DNA from: Burkholderia diffusa
GTDB taxonomy: Bacteria > Pseudomonadota > Gammaproteobacteria > Burkholderiales > Burkholderiaceae
Direction: 5' to 3'
Length of the DNA: 64,000 nt
NCBI RefSeq assembly: GCF_902499115.1
Contig: NZ_CABVPN010000012.1
Location: 1 to 64,000 of the forward strand
Part shown: piece by piece, positions 19,022-28,271 of the stretch
Layout of the letters: each line of letters opens with the position of its first letter
Position numbering within the stretch: the first letter of the stretch is position 1
The notes under the pieces: model-generated
What the model saw: the letters and a program-made list of their open reading frames with translations, nothing else
The model's database searches: none
What the model was told of the DNA's origin: nothing
Translations under genes and position numbers: made by a program

Positions 19022-19855
19022 TCAGTGCGTGCCGTTGATCATCGCCTTCGTCACCGCGTGCTCCTGCAGTCCCCACTTCGCCAGGATCTTCTGGTAGGAA
19101 CCGTCCGCGATCAGCTGGTTGAGCGCCGTCGTCAGCGCGCCGCTCAGCGCGGTGTTGCTCTTCGCGACGCCGATGCCCGTGTATTGCGACATGAACGGCT
19201 TGCCGACCGGCGCGTAGGCGTTCTGCTCGAGGCTGTTCTGGTAAGGCAGCGTCTCGCCGCCCTGCACGGCCGCGTCGATGCGGTTCTGGCGCAGCTGCAT
19301 GCGCGCATCCGACGAGCCGTCGGTGCCGACCACCACGATTGCCGGCTTGCCGGCCTTCACGCAGTTCTCCGCGCTCCACGCCGTCGTATTGTCCGGGAAC
19401 GACGTGCGCCGGCTCGACCCGACGCGCTTGCCGCACAGCGCGCCCATCTGCGCGAACTCGCCCGCGCGCGTCTTCAGCACGTAGAACTGCGGCCCCGTCT
19501 CGATGTAGTCGACGAACGTCACCGCATCGCGACGCGTCGGCAGGTCGGTCATGCCGGACAGGATCATGTCGACGCGTTGCGTCGCGACCGCGCTCATCAT
19601 CTGGTCGAAGCTCGTCTCGACCCAGTTCAGCTTCGCGCCCATCTTCGCGGCGAGCGCCTCGCCGAGATCGACGTCGAAGCCCGCGAGCTTGTCGGTCGCC
19701 GGGTCCTTGTATTCGAACGGCGGGTAGTTCGGCACGATCGCGACGTTCAGCGTGCGCTTGACGTTCGCGGCCTGGGCGACCGCGAAGGACGCATGAAGCG
19801 CGAGGGCGCCGAATGCGACAGCGGCCAGCGTGCGGGTCAGGACGGATGCTTTCAT
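19022..19855 (-). CDS. ABC transporter substrate-binding protein, polar amino acid type
   Basis: 277 residues from ATG 19855. A Sec signal peptide ends near HASFAVAQA, then comes the periplasmic fold of family 3 binding proteins: VAIVPNYPPFEYKDP, FDVDLGEALAAKMG, MILSGMTDLPTRRDAVTF and a hinge region. It would deliver a polar or acidic amino acid derivative to the permease at 20733-21626 and the ATPase at 19933-20700, which lie upstream in the same operon. The adjacent deacetylase-fold and lyase genes suggest the ligand is the substrate of that pathway. Confidence 0.93.
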   Translation of the reverse strand: MKASVLTRTLAAVAFGALALHASFAVAQAANVKRTLNVAIVPNYPPFEYKDPATDKLAGFDVDLGEALAAKMGAKLNWVETSFDQMMSAVATQRVDMILSGMTDLPTRRDAVTFVDYIETGPQFYVLKTRAGEFAQMGALCGKRVGSSRRTSFPDNTTAWSAENCVKAGKPAIVVVGTDGSSDARMQLRQNRIDAAVQGGETLPYQNSLEQNAYAPVGKPFMSQYTGIGVAKSNTALSGALTTALNQLIADGSYQKILAKWGLQEHAVTKAMINGTH

Positions 19856-19932
19856 GGGGTGTCGCCTTGTCGTGGTGGTGTAAGGGGGTACCGCGGTGCT
19901 GCGTTGCACGTCTCGTCGGCGGCGCGATCCGC

Positions 19933-20700
19933 TCAGGCAATCACGGCCGAGATGAAGTCGCGGGTGCGCGCATGCGTCGGTGCGGACAGCACCTGGTCGG
20001 GCGGCCCGCTCTCGACGATCCGTCCGGCGTCCATGAACACGACGCGATCGGCGACCTCGCGCGCGAAACCGAGCTCGTGCGTGACGACGATCATCGTCAT
20101 CCCGCTCTTCGCGAGATCGCGCATCACGGCCAGCACTTCGCCGACGAGTTCGGGGTCAAGCGCCGACGTCGGTTCGTCGAACAGGATCAGTTGCGGATGC
20201 ATCGCGAGCGCCCGCGCGATCGCGACGCGCTGTTGCTGGCCGCCCGACAGCTCGACCGGAAACGCGCCGCACTTGTGCGCAAGGCCGACGCGCGCGAGCA
20301 GCGCGCGGGCCTCTTCTTCTGCTTGCACGCGGCGGCGCTTGAGCACCTGCACGGGGCCTTCGATCACGTTTTCGAGCGCGGTCTTGTGCGGGAACAGGTT
20401 GAAGCGCTGGAACACCATGCTCGTCGCGAGCCGCTGGCGCGCGACCTGACGCTCCGACAGCTCGTGGAGCCGGTTGCCCGTGCGCCGGTAACCGGCCAGC
20501 TCGCCGTTGACCCACAGCGCGCCCGCGCTGATCGTCTCGAGCTGGTTGATGCAGCGCAGGAACGTGCTCTTGCCGGAGCCAGACGGCCCGATGATGCACA
20601 GCACTTCGCCCTGCGCGACGTCGAGCGTGATACCGTGCAGCGCCTGGAAATCGCCGTACGACTTGCGCACGTCGACCGCGCGAACGATCGCGTTCGTCAT
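19933..20700 (-). CDS. ABC transporter ATP-binding protein, polar amino acid type
   Basis: 255 residues from ATG 20700. Walker A is GPSGSGKST, the signature is LSGGQQQR, Walker B is LILFDEPTSALD and the switch His is in VTHELGF. The size and motifs match GlnQ/HisP-type ATPases, which energise uptake by the paired membrane protein. It lies between the permease (upstream) and the binding protein (downstream) on the minus strand. The 32-nt gap to the permease carries a purine-rich ribosome site (AAGGAGAA). Confidence 0.95.
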   Translation of the reverse strand: MTNAIVRAVDVRKSYGDFQALHGITLDVAQGEVLCIIGPSGSGKSTFLRCINQLETISAGALWVNGELAGYRRTGNRLHELSERQVARQRLATSMVFQRFNLFPHKTALENVIEGPVQVLKRRRVQAEEEARALLARVGLAHKCGAFPVELSGGQQQRVAIARALAMHPQLILFDEPTSALDPELVGEVLAVMRDLAKSGMTMIVVTHELGFAREVADRVVFMDAGRIVESGPPDQVLSAPTHARTRDFISAVIA

Positions 20701-20732
20701 GACGTTCTCCTTACGGTTGTGGGTCGTGCCGC

Positions 20733-21626
20733 TCATTTTCGGCCCGCCGCGCGGCCTGCGCCGCGTGCGAAGCGCCGTTCGACACGAGCCTGCGCGAACG
20801 ACAGCACGGTGACGACTGCGAGATACCAGATGCCCGCGACGATCAGCAGCTCGATCACGCGCGCATTCGCGTAGTAGATGTTCTGCGCGTTGTGCAGCAT
20901 CTCGGCGTACTGCACGACGCTCGCGAGCGACGTCAGCTTGACCATGCCGATCAGCTCGTTGCCGATCGGCGGCACGATCACGCGCATCGCCTGCGGCAGG
21001 ATGATCCGGCGCAGTGCCTGCAGGCGCGCCATGCCGATCGATTTCGCGGCCTCGTACTGGCCGGTGTCGACCGACAGCAGCCCCGCGCGCACGACTTCCG
21101 ACGTATACGCGCCCTGGTTGATGCCGAGCCCGAGCACCGCCGCGAGGAACGGCGTCATCACGTCGACGGTCCGAAACTCGGCGATCCCCGGGATGCCGAG
21201 CGTCGGAAACACCAGCGCGAGGTTGAACCACAGCAGTAGCTGGAGGATCACCGGCGTACCGCGGAACAGCCAGATGTAGCCCTGCGCGATCGCACCGAGC
21301 ACCGGGTTCGACGACAGCCGCATCACCGCGGTGATGACCCCAAGCACGATGCCGAGCGTCATCGCGAGGACGGTCATCACGATCGTGTTGCCGAGGCCGG
21401 TCAGGATCGAGTGCGCGGTCAGGAACTGGCCGACGACGCGCCATTCGATCTGCCCGCGCGCGAACGCGAGCGCCACGTAGGCGAGCGCGGCGATGATCGC
21501 GATCGACGCGACATAGCGGCCCCAGTAGCGCCGGCGCACGCGCACGAGTGCGGCGGTGTCGTCCGCCGCGGCGACGGCCGCGGCCGGTGCGCCGTGGAGA
21601 CGGTGCGAATCGGATGCGCTCAGCAT
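20733..21626 (-). CDS. ABC transporter permease, polar amino acid type
   Basis: 297 residues, starting at ATG 21626, which overlaps the ArgH-like gene's stop by 7 nt. About five to six membrane helices follow a cytosolic N-terminus of 40 residues. The coupling loop (EVVRAGLLSVDTGQYEAAKSIGM...) and the HisM/GlnP pattern of the family are clear. Only one permease gene is present in this operon, so the channel is probably a homodimer. The overlap with the lyase gene ties transport directly to the intracellular enzyme. Confidence 0.94.
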   Translation of the reverse strand: MLSASDSHRLHGAPAAAVAAADDTAALVRVRRRYWGRYVASIAIIAALAYVALAFARGQIEWRVVGQFLTAHSILTGLGNTIVMTVLAMTLGIVLGVITAVMRLSSNPVLGAIAQGYIWLFRGTPVILQLLLWFNLALVFPTLGIPGIAEFRTVDVMTPFLAAVLGLGINQGAYTSEVVRAGLLSVDTGQYEAAKSIGMARLQALRRIILPQAMRVIVPPIGNELIGMVKLTSLASVVQYAEMLHNAQNIYYANARVIELLIVAGIWYLAVVTVLSFAQARVERRFARGAGRAAGRK

Positions 21627-23053
21627 GACGGCCCCCGGTAGTCGGCCGCCCACGCGGCCTGGCGTTCGATCGCGTTGCTCAGGCGGCCGATCTGCTCGCG
21701 CACGCGCGCGGGCGACGTGCCGCCGGCGCCGCCGCGAGCGGCGACGGCCGCGTCGAGCGTCAGATGCGCGCGCACCGCCGGTGCGAGGCGCGGGTCGACG
21801 GCCTGCAGCTGCTCCGTGCTGGCATCCGCGAGCTCGATGCCGTCGCGTTCGCACGCGCGCACGAGCGCGCCGGTGATCTCGTGCGCCTCGCTGAACGGCA
21901 CGCCCGACAGCGCCAGCCAGTCGGCGACCTCGGTCGCGAGCGTGAAGCCGAGCGGCGCCTGGCGGCGCATCTCGTCGACGTTGACGCGCATCGTGCGGAT
22001 CATCCCCGCCATGGCGGGCAGCACGAGTTCGAGCGTGTCGATCGAATCGAACGCGGCGATCTTGTCTTCCGCGAGATCGCGGTTGTATGCGAGCGGCAGC
22101 GACTTGAGCGTCGCGAGCAGGCCGGTCAGGTTGCCGATCAGGCGCCCCGCCTTGCCGCGCGTGAGTTCCGCGATGTCCGGGTTCTTCTTCTGCGGCATGA
22201 TCGAACTGCCCGTCGCGTAGCCGTCGTCGAGTTCCACCCAGCGGAATTGCCGGGACGTCCACAGGATCACTTCTTCCGACAGGCGAGACAGATCAACCGC
22301 CAGCATGCTGGTGACGAACGCGAATTCGGCGACGTGATCGCGCGCGGCCACCGCGTCGATCGAGTTCTCGCACGGCGCGTCGTAACCGAGCTCCTGCGCT
22401 GAAAGATCGGGGTGCACGCAGATCGCCGAGCCGGCCAGCGCGGCCGCGCCGAGCGGCGAGCGTGCGGTGCGGCGGTCCCAGTCGACCAGGCGGTCGGCAT
22501 CGCGATACAGCGACTGCGCATGCGCGAGCAGCTGATGACCGAACACGATCGGCTGCGCGGGCTGCAGGTGGGTGAAGCCGGCGGTGACCGTGTCAATGTG
22601 CCGGCTTGCCTGGCCGACCAGCGCATCCTGCAGGTCGAGCACGCCGCGTACGAGCTGGCGCGCCTTGTCGCGCAGGTACAGACGCAGGTCGTTCGCCGCC
22701 TGGTCGTTGCGCGAGCGCCCGGCGCGCAGCTTGCCGCCGAGCGCCGGCAGCCGCTGCGTGAGCACGCGTTCGAGGAACGTGTGCACGTCCTCGTCGGCGA
22801 GCGAAGGCGCGATCGCGCCGGCCGCATGGTCGCGCGCGATACCGTCCATCGCGGCCAGCAGCTGCGCGAGCTCGTCGTCATTCACGATGCCGGCGCGGTT
22901 CAACTCGCGTGCATGCGCGCGGGAGCCTGCCAGATCGTACGGGACGAGTCGGTAGAAACTCGGATCGGAGCGCGACAGGTTCTGCAGCGCCTCGGACGGT
23001 TTCGACTGAAAGCGACCGCCCCACAGGCGCTCGATCGGTTCGGTAAGGCTCAT
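21620..23053 (-). CDS. Argininosuccinate lyase-like C-N lyase (ArgH paralogue)
   Basis: 477 residues from ATG 23053. This is a fumarase/aspartase superfamily protein with the signature GSSIMPQKKNPD, in which Ser283 is the catalytic base. It also has GRSRNDQ near 112-118 and TH162LQPAQP. All active-site residues expected for elimination of fumarate are present. ArgH relatives cleave argininosuccinate, but others act on ethylenediamine disuccinate or iminodisuccinate. The gene heads a catabolic operon with an uptake system and no arginine biosynthesis genes nearby, so a catabolic C-N lyase is more likely than biosynthetic ArgH. It is divergent from the LysR-type gene. Confidence 0.85.
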   Translation of the reverse strand: MSLTEPIERLWGGRFQSKPSEALQNLSRSDPSFYRLVPYDLAGSRAHARELNRAGIVNDDELAQLLAAMDGIARDHAAGAIAPSLADEDVHTFLERVLTQRLPALGGKLRAGRSRNDQAANDLRLYLRDKARQLVRGVLDLQDALVGQASRHIDTVTAGFTHLQPAQPIVFGHQLLAHAQSLYRDADRLVDWDRRTARSPLGAAALAGSAICVHPDLSAQELGYDAPCENSIDAVAARDHVAEFAFVTSMLAVDLSRLSEEVILWTSRQFRWVELDDGYATGSSIMPQKKNPDIAELTRGKAGRLIGNLTGLLATLKSLPLAYNRDLAEDKIAAFDSIDTLELVLPAMAGMIRTMRVNVDEMRRQAPLGFTLATEVADWLALSGVPFSEAHEITGALVRACERDGIELADASTEQLQAVDPRLAPAVRAHLTLDAAVAARGGAGGTSPARVREQIGRLSNAIERQAAWAADYRGPSC

Positions 23054-23137
23054 TGCGGACGACCTCGTCTCGGTTGGAGTGCCCTCACTGTAGGCATTCA
23101 ATTTTTTTTGTTGTAGCGAGAAATTGAATCCGCTTAA
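23054..23137. promoter_or_regulatory. Divergent promoter of the lyase operon and LysR-type regulator
   Basis: This 84-nt gap is the only space between the two divergent start codons and is T/A-rich in its centre (ATTCAATTTTTTTTG near 23096-23110). LysR regulators normally bind such gaps and control the divergent operon. The short length implies overlapping promoters. Confidence 0.5.
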
Positions 23138-24058
23138 ATGAAATTTTTCTCAGCACCGTCCTCGCCGACACGCTCGCCGATGCGCAACCGCCTCCCCCCG
23201 TTGAACCCGCTTCGCGCGTTCGAGGCCGCCGCCCGGCGCGGCAGCGTATCGGCCGCCGCCGACGAACTGCACGTGACCGCGAGCGCGGTGAGCCACCAGA
23301 TCCGGATTCTCGAGAGCACGCTCGGCGTCGCTCTATTCGTCAGATCAAAGGCGCGCGTGAAGCTTACGCCCGAAGGCGAAGCGCTGCTGGAGCCGGTCGG
23401 CACGGCGTTCGACATCATCGCGAACGCCACCGTCAGGCTCGATTCGCCGGCCGCCGTCGGCGATCTCGTCGTGTCGACGCCGCTGTCGCTGACGTCGCGC
23501 TGGCTCGCCCGGCACATCGGCGATTTTCTCGAGCGCTATCCGGGCATCCATCTGAAGGTGATTCCGTCGAACGACGAGCGCGAGATCTATTCGCCGGATG
23601 TCGACGTCTGCATCCGCTACGGGGAAGGCAACTGGCGCAACCGGCACGTCGAGCTGCTCGAGCATCCGGCGCTGTTCCCGGTCGTGAGCCCCGCGCTGAT
23701 GAACGGGCGCGATGCGATCCGCAAGGTGCAGGATCTCGCGGGGCGCACGCTGTTCTGCGAGCACGCGGGCTCGTGGATGCGCTGGCTGGCCGAAGCGAAA
23801 GCCGACCGGCTGCCGGGCATCCGCATCCTCGAGATCGGCAACGCGCACATCGGCGTCGAAGCCGCGGTGCACGGCCAGGGCGTCGCACTCGGCGACAGCC
23901 TGTCGGTGCGCGACGACCTGATCGACGGCACGCTCGTGCGGCCGTTCAGCGAAACGGTGCCGTCACGTCATGCGTACTATCTCGTCACGCGTCACGAGCT
24001 GACCGAGACGCCGCTCGTGACCGCGTTCACCACCTGGTTGCGCGCGCGGCTCGCGTAA
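23138..24058 (+). CDS. LysR-family transcriptional regulator (GcvA-like)
   Basis: 306 residues; the Met at residue 15 (MRNRLPPLNPLRAFE) is an equally good start. The N-terminal winged helix-turn-helix contains FEAAARRGSVSAAADELHVTASAVSHQIRILE, the pattern of GcvA-type members. An effector-binding domain of the periplasmic-binding-protein fold follows. It is divergent from the lyase operon across 84 nt and is almost certainly its regulator, with a pathway intermediate or the imported compound as likely co-inducer. Confidence 0.93.
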   Translation: MKFFSAPSSPTRSPMRNRLPPLNPLRAFEAAARRGSVSAAADELHVTASAVSHQIRILESTLGVALFVRSKARVKLTPEGEALLEPVGTAFDIIANATVRLDSPAAVGDLVVSTPLSLTSRWLARHIGDFLERYPGIHLKVIPSNDEREIYSPDVDVCIRYGEGNWRNRHVELLEHPALFPVVSPALMNGRDAIRKVQDLAGRTLFCEHAGSWMRWLAEAKADRLPGIRILEIGNAHIGVEAAVHGQGVALGDSLSVRDDLIDGTLVRPFSETVPSRHAYYLVTRHELTETPLVTAFTTWLRARLA

Positions 24059-24089
24059 TGCGCGCGCTCGCTTGCGGTCGCGCTGGACG

Positions 24090-24620
24090 TCAGGAAACGA
24101 GGCTCGCGAAGTCGTCCCACACCAAGACGATGTTTTGCGAACGCCAGATCGGCCCCGCATCGACGTACTCGCCCGCGAACCGGCCGTTCAACGCCTCGTA
24201 AAACGCGATCGCGGCCGCGTTTCCCTTGACGACACTCAACGCGGCGCCCGGATACCGTAACGCTTGCAGATGCGTTGCGAGTTGCGCAAGCAGCATGCGG
24301 CCGATGCCGCGGCGCTTGAAGAGGGGATCGACGTAAAGAAACTTGATTTCGCCACGGCCGCCGAAAATCGGCTCCGACGGCGCGCCGGCTGCTCCGATGC
24401 CGACGATCCGGTAACCGGATTGCGCCACGAGCACCAGCTGGTCGCGCTCGTTCGACGCCAGCTTCTCCCGCCATTTCCTGCCGCGATACTGCTCGTCGAG
24501 GGCGGCATGCGCATGCGCGGGCGCGAGATCGCGATAGGTATGCCGCCAGACGTCGACGTGAAAATCGGCGATCGCCTGCGCATCGTCGAGGCTGGCGGAC
24601 CTGATCGATATTCCGGACAT
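24090..24620 (-). CDS. GNAT-family N-acetyltransferase
   Basis: 176 residues from ATG 24620, which has a GAGAGAGTCC-type leader; the frame extends to 24731 without conserved sequence. Acetyl-CoA-binding motif A is FLYVDPLFKRRGIGRMLL, with R-R-G-I-G holding the pyrophosphate, and the late motif GNAAAIAFYEALNG is the usual hallmark. The acceptor is unknown. It lies downstream of the second amino acid transporter on the same strand with a 100-nt gap. It could detoxify or modify an imported amine, but this is only inferred from position. Confidence 0.9.
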   Translation of the reverse strand: MSGISIRSASLDDAQAIADFHVDVWRHTYRDLAPAHAHAALDEQYRGRKWREKLASNERDQLVLVAQSGYRIVGIGAAGAPSEPIFGGRGEIKFLYVDPLFKRRGIGRMLLAQLATHLQALRYPGAALSVVKGNAAAIAFYEALNGRFAGEYVDAGPIWRSQNIVLVWDDFASLVS

Positions 24621-24720
24621 GGAGGACTCTCTCGGGCGGCTCGGCGCGCGCGGGCGCGGCGCACACGCCGGATTGTCGGTGTTCCGGGCGACGATGTCAG
24701 CACCGCGCAGGCGTGGCCGA

Positions 24721-25470
24721 TCAGCGCGCAACGGCTTCCGTGTTCCGGACGCTGCCCAGAAAGCGCGCCAATTCCACCGTCTGCGGCCGCTCGAAGATCT
24801 CTTCGGCCGTCCCGCTCTCCCACACCCTGCCCTGGTGCATGAAGACGATCCGGTCGCTCACCGCACGCGCGAAGTTCATCTCGTGCGTGACCATGATCAG
24901 CGTCATGTCCTCGCGCGCGAGTTGCTCGACGACGCCCAGTACCTCGCCCACGAGTTCGGGATCGAGCGCGGACGTGATTTCGTCGCACAGCAGCACGCTC
25001 GGCTTCATCGCCAACGCACGCGCGATCGCGACGCGCTGCTGCTGGCCGCCCGACAGCTGCTCCGGGAACGCGTCGAACTTGTCGCCGAGGCCGACGCGTT
25101 CGAGCATCAGCTCCGCGATCGCGCGCGCCTGCTGGCGATGCGTGTTCTTCACGACGGACTGCGCCAGCATCACGTTTTGCCCGGCACTCAGATGCGGAAA
25201 CAGGTTGTATTGCTGGAACACCATCCCGACCTTGAGCCGCAGCGCACGCAGGTCCGCGTGCCGCGCATCGACGCGTTCGCCGTCGATCGAGATCGTACCC
25301 GCGTCGATGCTCTCGAGCCCGTTGAGCGTGCGCAGCAGCGTGCTCTTGCCCGAACCGCTGCGGCCGATGATCGATACGACCTGCCCGCGCTCGACGGAGA
25401 AATCGATGCCCTTGAGCACATGATGGGTGCCGAAGTTCTTTTCGAGACCACGGGTTTCAACGAGCGGCAT
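24721..25470 (-). CDS. ABC transporter ATP-binding protein, second polar amino acid system
   Basis: 249 residues from ATG 25470, overlapping the preceding permease stop by 14 nt. Motifs: Walker A GRSGSGKST, signature LSGGQQQR, Walker B VLLCDEITSALD and VTHEMNF. The variant DEITSALD in place of DEPTSALD is common in this subgroup. It is the last gene of a four-gene import operon that begins at 27686. Confidence 0.95.
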   Translation of the reverse strand: MPLVETRGLEKNFGTHHVLKGIDFSVERGQVVSIIGRSGSGKSTLLRTLNGLESIDAGTISIDGERVDARHADLRALRLKVGMVFQQYNLFPHLSAGQNVMLAQSVVKNTHRQQARAIAELMLERVGLGDKFDAFPEQLSGGQQQRVAIARALAMKPSVLLCDEITSALDPELVGEVLGVVEQLAREDMTLIMVTHEMNFARAVSDRIVFMHQGRVWESGTAEEIFERPQTVELARFLGSVRNTEAVAR

Positions 25471-26107
25471 GCCATCTCCTTTGCAACGTGCGCGCATAGC
25501 GGGTAAGCGGATAACAGAGCGCGAAATAGATCAGCGCGACGAGGCCATACACGACGAACGGCCGGAACGTCGCGTTCGAGATCGCGATGCCGACCTTCGT
25601 CAGCTCGGTGAAGCCGATGATCGATACCAGTGCCGTATCCTTCACGGCCTGCACGCCGAAGCCGACCGTCGGTGCGATCGCGATGCGGGCGGCCTGCGGG
25701 AGGATCACGTGACGCAACTGCTCGACGTAGCTCATGGCCAGGCTCGCCGACGCCTCCCACTGCCCCTTCGGCACCGCCTCGACGCAGCCGCGCCAGATTT
25801 CCGCGAGATACGCGCTGGTGAAGAACGTCAGCCCCGCCGTGGCCGCGACCCACGGCGGAACGTCGAGCCCGACGAGCGGCAGGCCGAAGAACACGATGAA
25901 CAGTTGCATCAGCAACGGGGTGCCCTGGAATATCTCGATATACAGCTTCGCGCAGCCGCGCAGCACGGTCGAACTTGACACGCGCATCACGAGCAGCCCG
26001 AGGCCGACGAGGCCGCCGGACACGAACGACACGATCGACAGCACGATCGTCCAGCGCGCGGCCAGCAACAGGTTTGTGAGAATCTGCGCGAACGTGAAAT
26101 CGGTCAT
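25457..26107 (-). CDS. ABC transporter permease 2, second polar amino acid system
   Basis: 216 residues from ATG 26107, whose first bases overlap the stop of permease 1 (ATGA). Four to five membrane helices and the family loop EIWRGCVEAVPKGQWEASASL are present. It would form a heterodimer with the protein encoded at 26104-26790, as in HisQM-type systems. Confidence 0.94.
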   Translation of the reverse strand: MTDFTFAQILTNLLLAARWTIVLSIVSFVSGGLVGLGLLVMRVSSSTVLRGCAKLYIEIFQGTPLLMQLFIVFFGLPLVGLDVPPWVAATAGLTFFTSAYLAEIWRGCVEAVPKGQWEASASLAMSYVEQLRHVILPQAARIAIAPTVGFGVQAVKDTALVSIIGFTELTKVGIAISNATFRPFVVYGLVALIYFALCYPLTRYARTLQRRWHAAR

Positions 26108-26790
26108 CGCGCACCTCGTACGCGGCGAGAGAACAGGCGGCGCCCCATCGTGCCGAGCGCGCCACGCACCAGCAGCGCCATCGCCAGATACGCGAGCGTG
26201 ATGACGAAATACGTCTCGAATGCGCGGAAGTTGCGCGACTGAATGTAGCCCGCCGCATAGGTCAGATCGGCCACCGAGATCTGCGACACGACCGCCGAAC
26301 CGAGCATCGTGATCACGATCTGGCTCGAGAGCGCGGGAAACACCTTGGCGAGCGCCTGGGGCAGCACGACATGGCGCAGCATCTGCGCGCGCGACATCGC
26401 AAGCGCCGATGCCGCCTCCAGATGCCCGTTCGGGACGGCGGCGACACCCGCGCGCACGATCTCGACCGAGTACGCGCCGAGATTGAGCGTCATCGCGAGA
26501 ATCGCGGCCGTGTATTCGTCGATGTGCACGCCGAGCGCAGGCAATCCGAAGAAGATGAAGAACAGCTGGACGACGAACGGCGTATTGCGGATCGCCTCGA
26601 CGTACGCGCCGATCAGCGGGCGCAGCCGCACGGCCGCGGGAGCATCGGCGCTGTACGCGGCCGCGCCGAGCACGCCGATCGCCACGCCGAGCACGGTTGC
26701 GACCGCAGTCAGCGCAAGCGTGATCGCCGCGCCGCTCGCGAACACGCCGGCGTATTCGGCGAGCTCGCCGAATTGAAGCTGATAGCTCAT
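26104..26790 (-). CDS. ABC transporter permease 1, second polar amino acid system
   Basis: 228 residues from ATG 26790. The five-helix pattern and the coupling loop EIVRAGVAAVPNGHLEAASAL match amino acid permeases. Its stop overlaps the next start, giving tight coupling to permease 2. The substrate-binding protein gene lies 89 nt upstream. Confidence 0.94.
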   Translation of the reverse strand: MSYQLQFGELAEYAGVFASGAAITLALTAVATVLGVAIGVLGAAAYSADAPAAVRLRPLIGAYVEAIRNTPFVVQLFFIFFGLPALGVHIDEYTAAILAMTLNLGAYSVEIVRAGVAAVPNGHLEAASALAMSRAQMLRHVVLPQALAKVFPALSSQIVITMLGSAVVSQISVADLTYAAGYIQSRNFRAFETYFVITLAYLAMALLVRGALGTMGRRLFSRRVRGAR

Positions 26791-26879
26791 GACGATTGAG
26801 TAAATTCGGGTTCTGACAATGACACCCGCCGCACCGGCGGTGCCGGCCGCGGCGAGGTATCAGGCGGCACGGCGGTTCG

Positions 26880-27686
26880 TCACAGGCCGGCCGGCAACGG
26901 CTGGCCGAGCCACTTCCTCGACATCGCACCCAGTGTGCCGTCCTGCTTCGCATGCGCGATCGCATCGTCGATCTTCGCGAGCAGGCGCGGTTCGTTCTTG
27001 TTGACGCCGACGAAGCACGGCGAGTTCTTGATCACGAACTTGACCTCGGGCCGGCGCGGCGGATTCTTCGCGAGAATCGCCGCCGCGACGATGTTGCCGG
27101 CGGCGATCAGTTGCACTTGCCCCGACAGGAATGCCTGGATCGTCGCGTTGTTGTCCTCGAAGCGCTTGATCGTCGCATTCGGGGCGAGTTGCGACAGCGC
27201 GATCTCCTCGAGCGCGCCGCGCGTGGCGCCGACCGTCTTCCCGGTCAGGTCGGCGGGCGCGCTCACCTTCACGTCCGCCGGCCCGAACACGCCCTGGAAA
27301 TACGGCGCATACGCCGTCGAGAAGTCGATGACCTTCTCGCGCTCCGGCGTCTTGCCGAGCGACGAGATCACCATGTCGACCTTGTTGGTCGTCAGATACG
27401 GAATCCGGTTCGCGCTGTTGACGGGCACCAGCTTCAGCTTCACGCCGAGCGATTTGGCGAGCAGCTCGGCCATGTCGATGTCGTAGCCCTGCGGCTGCAT
27501 GTCCGTGCCGACCGAGCCGAACGGCGGATAGTCTTCAGGCACCGCGACGCGCAGCGCGCCGCTTTTCGCGATGGTGTCGAGCGCGTCGGCATGGGCCGGC
27601 GCAGCAGCGAACAGCGCCATCACGGGGGCTGCGATCAGCGCAGCCAGCCAGGTGCGTCGGGGAAACGGTCGAGTCGTCGGGCTCAC
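26880..27686 (-). CDS. ABC transporter substrate-binding protein, second system
   Basis: 268 residues, starting most likely at GTG 27686 because it directly precedes the signal peptide (RRTWLAALIAAPVMALFAAAPAHA) and is preceded by AAGGAAGA. The binding-protein fold has VAVPEDYPPFGSVG, YDIDMAELLAKSLG, MVISSLGKTPEREKVIDFS and a C-terminal LGAMSRKWLG. The ligand is probably a polar amino acid. It heads the operon of two permeases and an ATPase, and it is not closely similar to the first system's binding protein, so the two importers probably have different substrates. Confidence 0.93.
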   Translation of the reverse strand: MSPTTRPFPRRTWLAALIAAPVMALFAAAPAHADALDTIAKSGALRVAVPEDYPPFGSVGTDMQPQGYDIDMAELLAKSLGVKLKLVPVNSANRIPYLTTNKVDMVISSLGKTPEREKVIDFSTAYAPYFQGVFGPADVKVSAPADLTGKTVGATRGALEEIALSQLAPNATIKRFEDNNATIQAFLSGQVQLIAAGNIVAAAILAKNPPRRPEVKFVIKNSPCFVGVNKNEPRLLAKIDDAIAHAKQDGTLGAMSRKWLGQPLPAGL

Positions 27687-28012
27687 GGTGAATCTTCCTT
27701 GTCTGGTATGTCGTCGGGCAGCGCGCAACCGTTGCGCGGCCAAGGCAACTCCAGCAAAAACCGGGCCATCACCGTGTAACGCTTGCCGCGCCGGCACAAG
27801 ACAGGAATTCCGGCGAACTGCATTCCTCATTTCGGTGCATGAACCGGCGCCGGCGGCGGCGGTTGCCCTAGCAATGCGCGCCGGCGCACCAAATTACCTA
27901 ACCGGTTCACCCTGGGGATTCGGACTCCGGCGTATTGGACGGCTGCCGGCTTCTGATCATCGAACGTGGATAGCCCGTCTTTCCGTCAGACGGTGTCCAG
28001 ACGGCGGCCCGT
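27687..28012. other. Gap upstream of the second transporter operon
   Basis: 326 nt with no convincing gene. It holds the transporter promoter. A G/C-rich stretch with CGCCGGCGGC and GCGCGCCGGCGC near 27845-27885 could fold, but it has no T-run. It marks the edge between the amino acid block and the low-oxygen block. Confidence 0.35.
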
Positions 28013-28239
28013 ACGTCGCGCGAGAAACGGTCAGCCTGAAGAACGGCAAGGTGTTCGAAAACGCGTGCCACCATCACACCATCGAGACGTTCCACAATCC
28101 GGCGCTGACCAGCACGACGGCCGCCGACGACTGGCGCGCGCCAGGCGTCGGTCTGGTCAAGTCGGTCGCGGATACCGCAGGCACCCGGATCTTCACGCAT
28201 GAGCTCGAGTCGGCGACCGTTGCCGGCAAGTCGTATTGA
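28013..28239 (+). pseudogene. C-terminal remnant of a secreted or TapB-like protein
   Basis: About 75 codons in one frame read as real protein: ETVSLKNGKVFENACHHH, then DDWRAPGVGLVKSVADTAG and a terminal ELESATVAGKSY. The segment APGVGLVKS is common in a family of periplasmic proteins (TapB/DUF3108-like). There is no start codon or signal peptide, and the frame before it does not look coding. It is probably the tail of a deleted gene. Confidence is moderate. Confidence 0.4.
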
Positions 28240-28271
28240 ACGTGGGTGCCCCGACGCTCGCGGGTGTGCCG

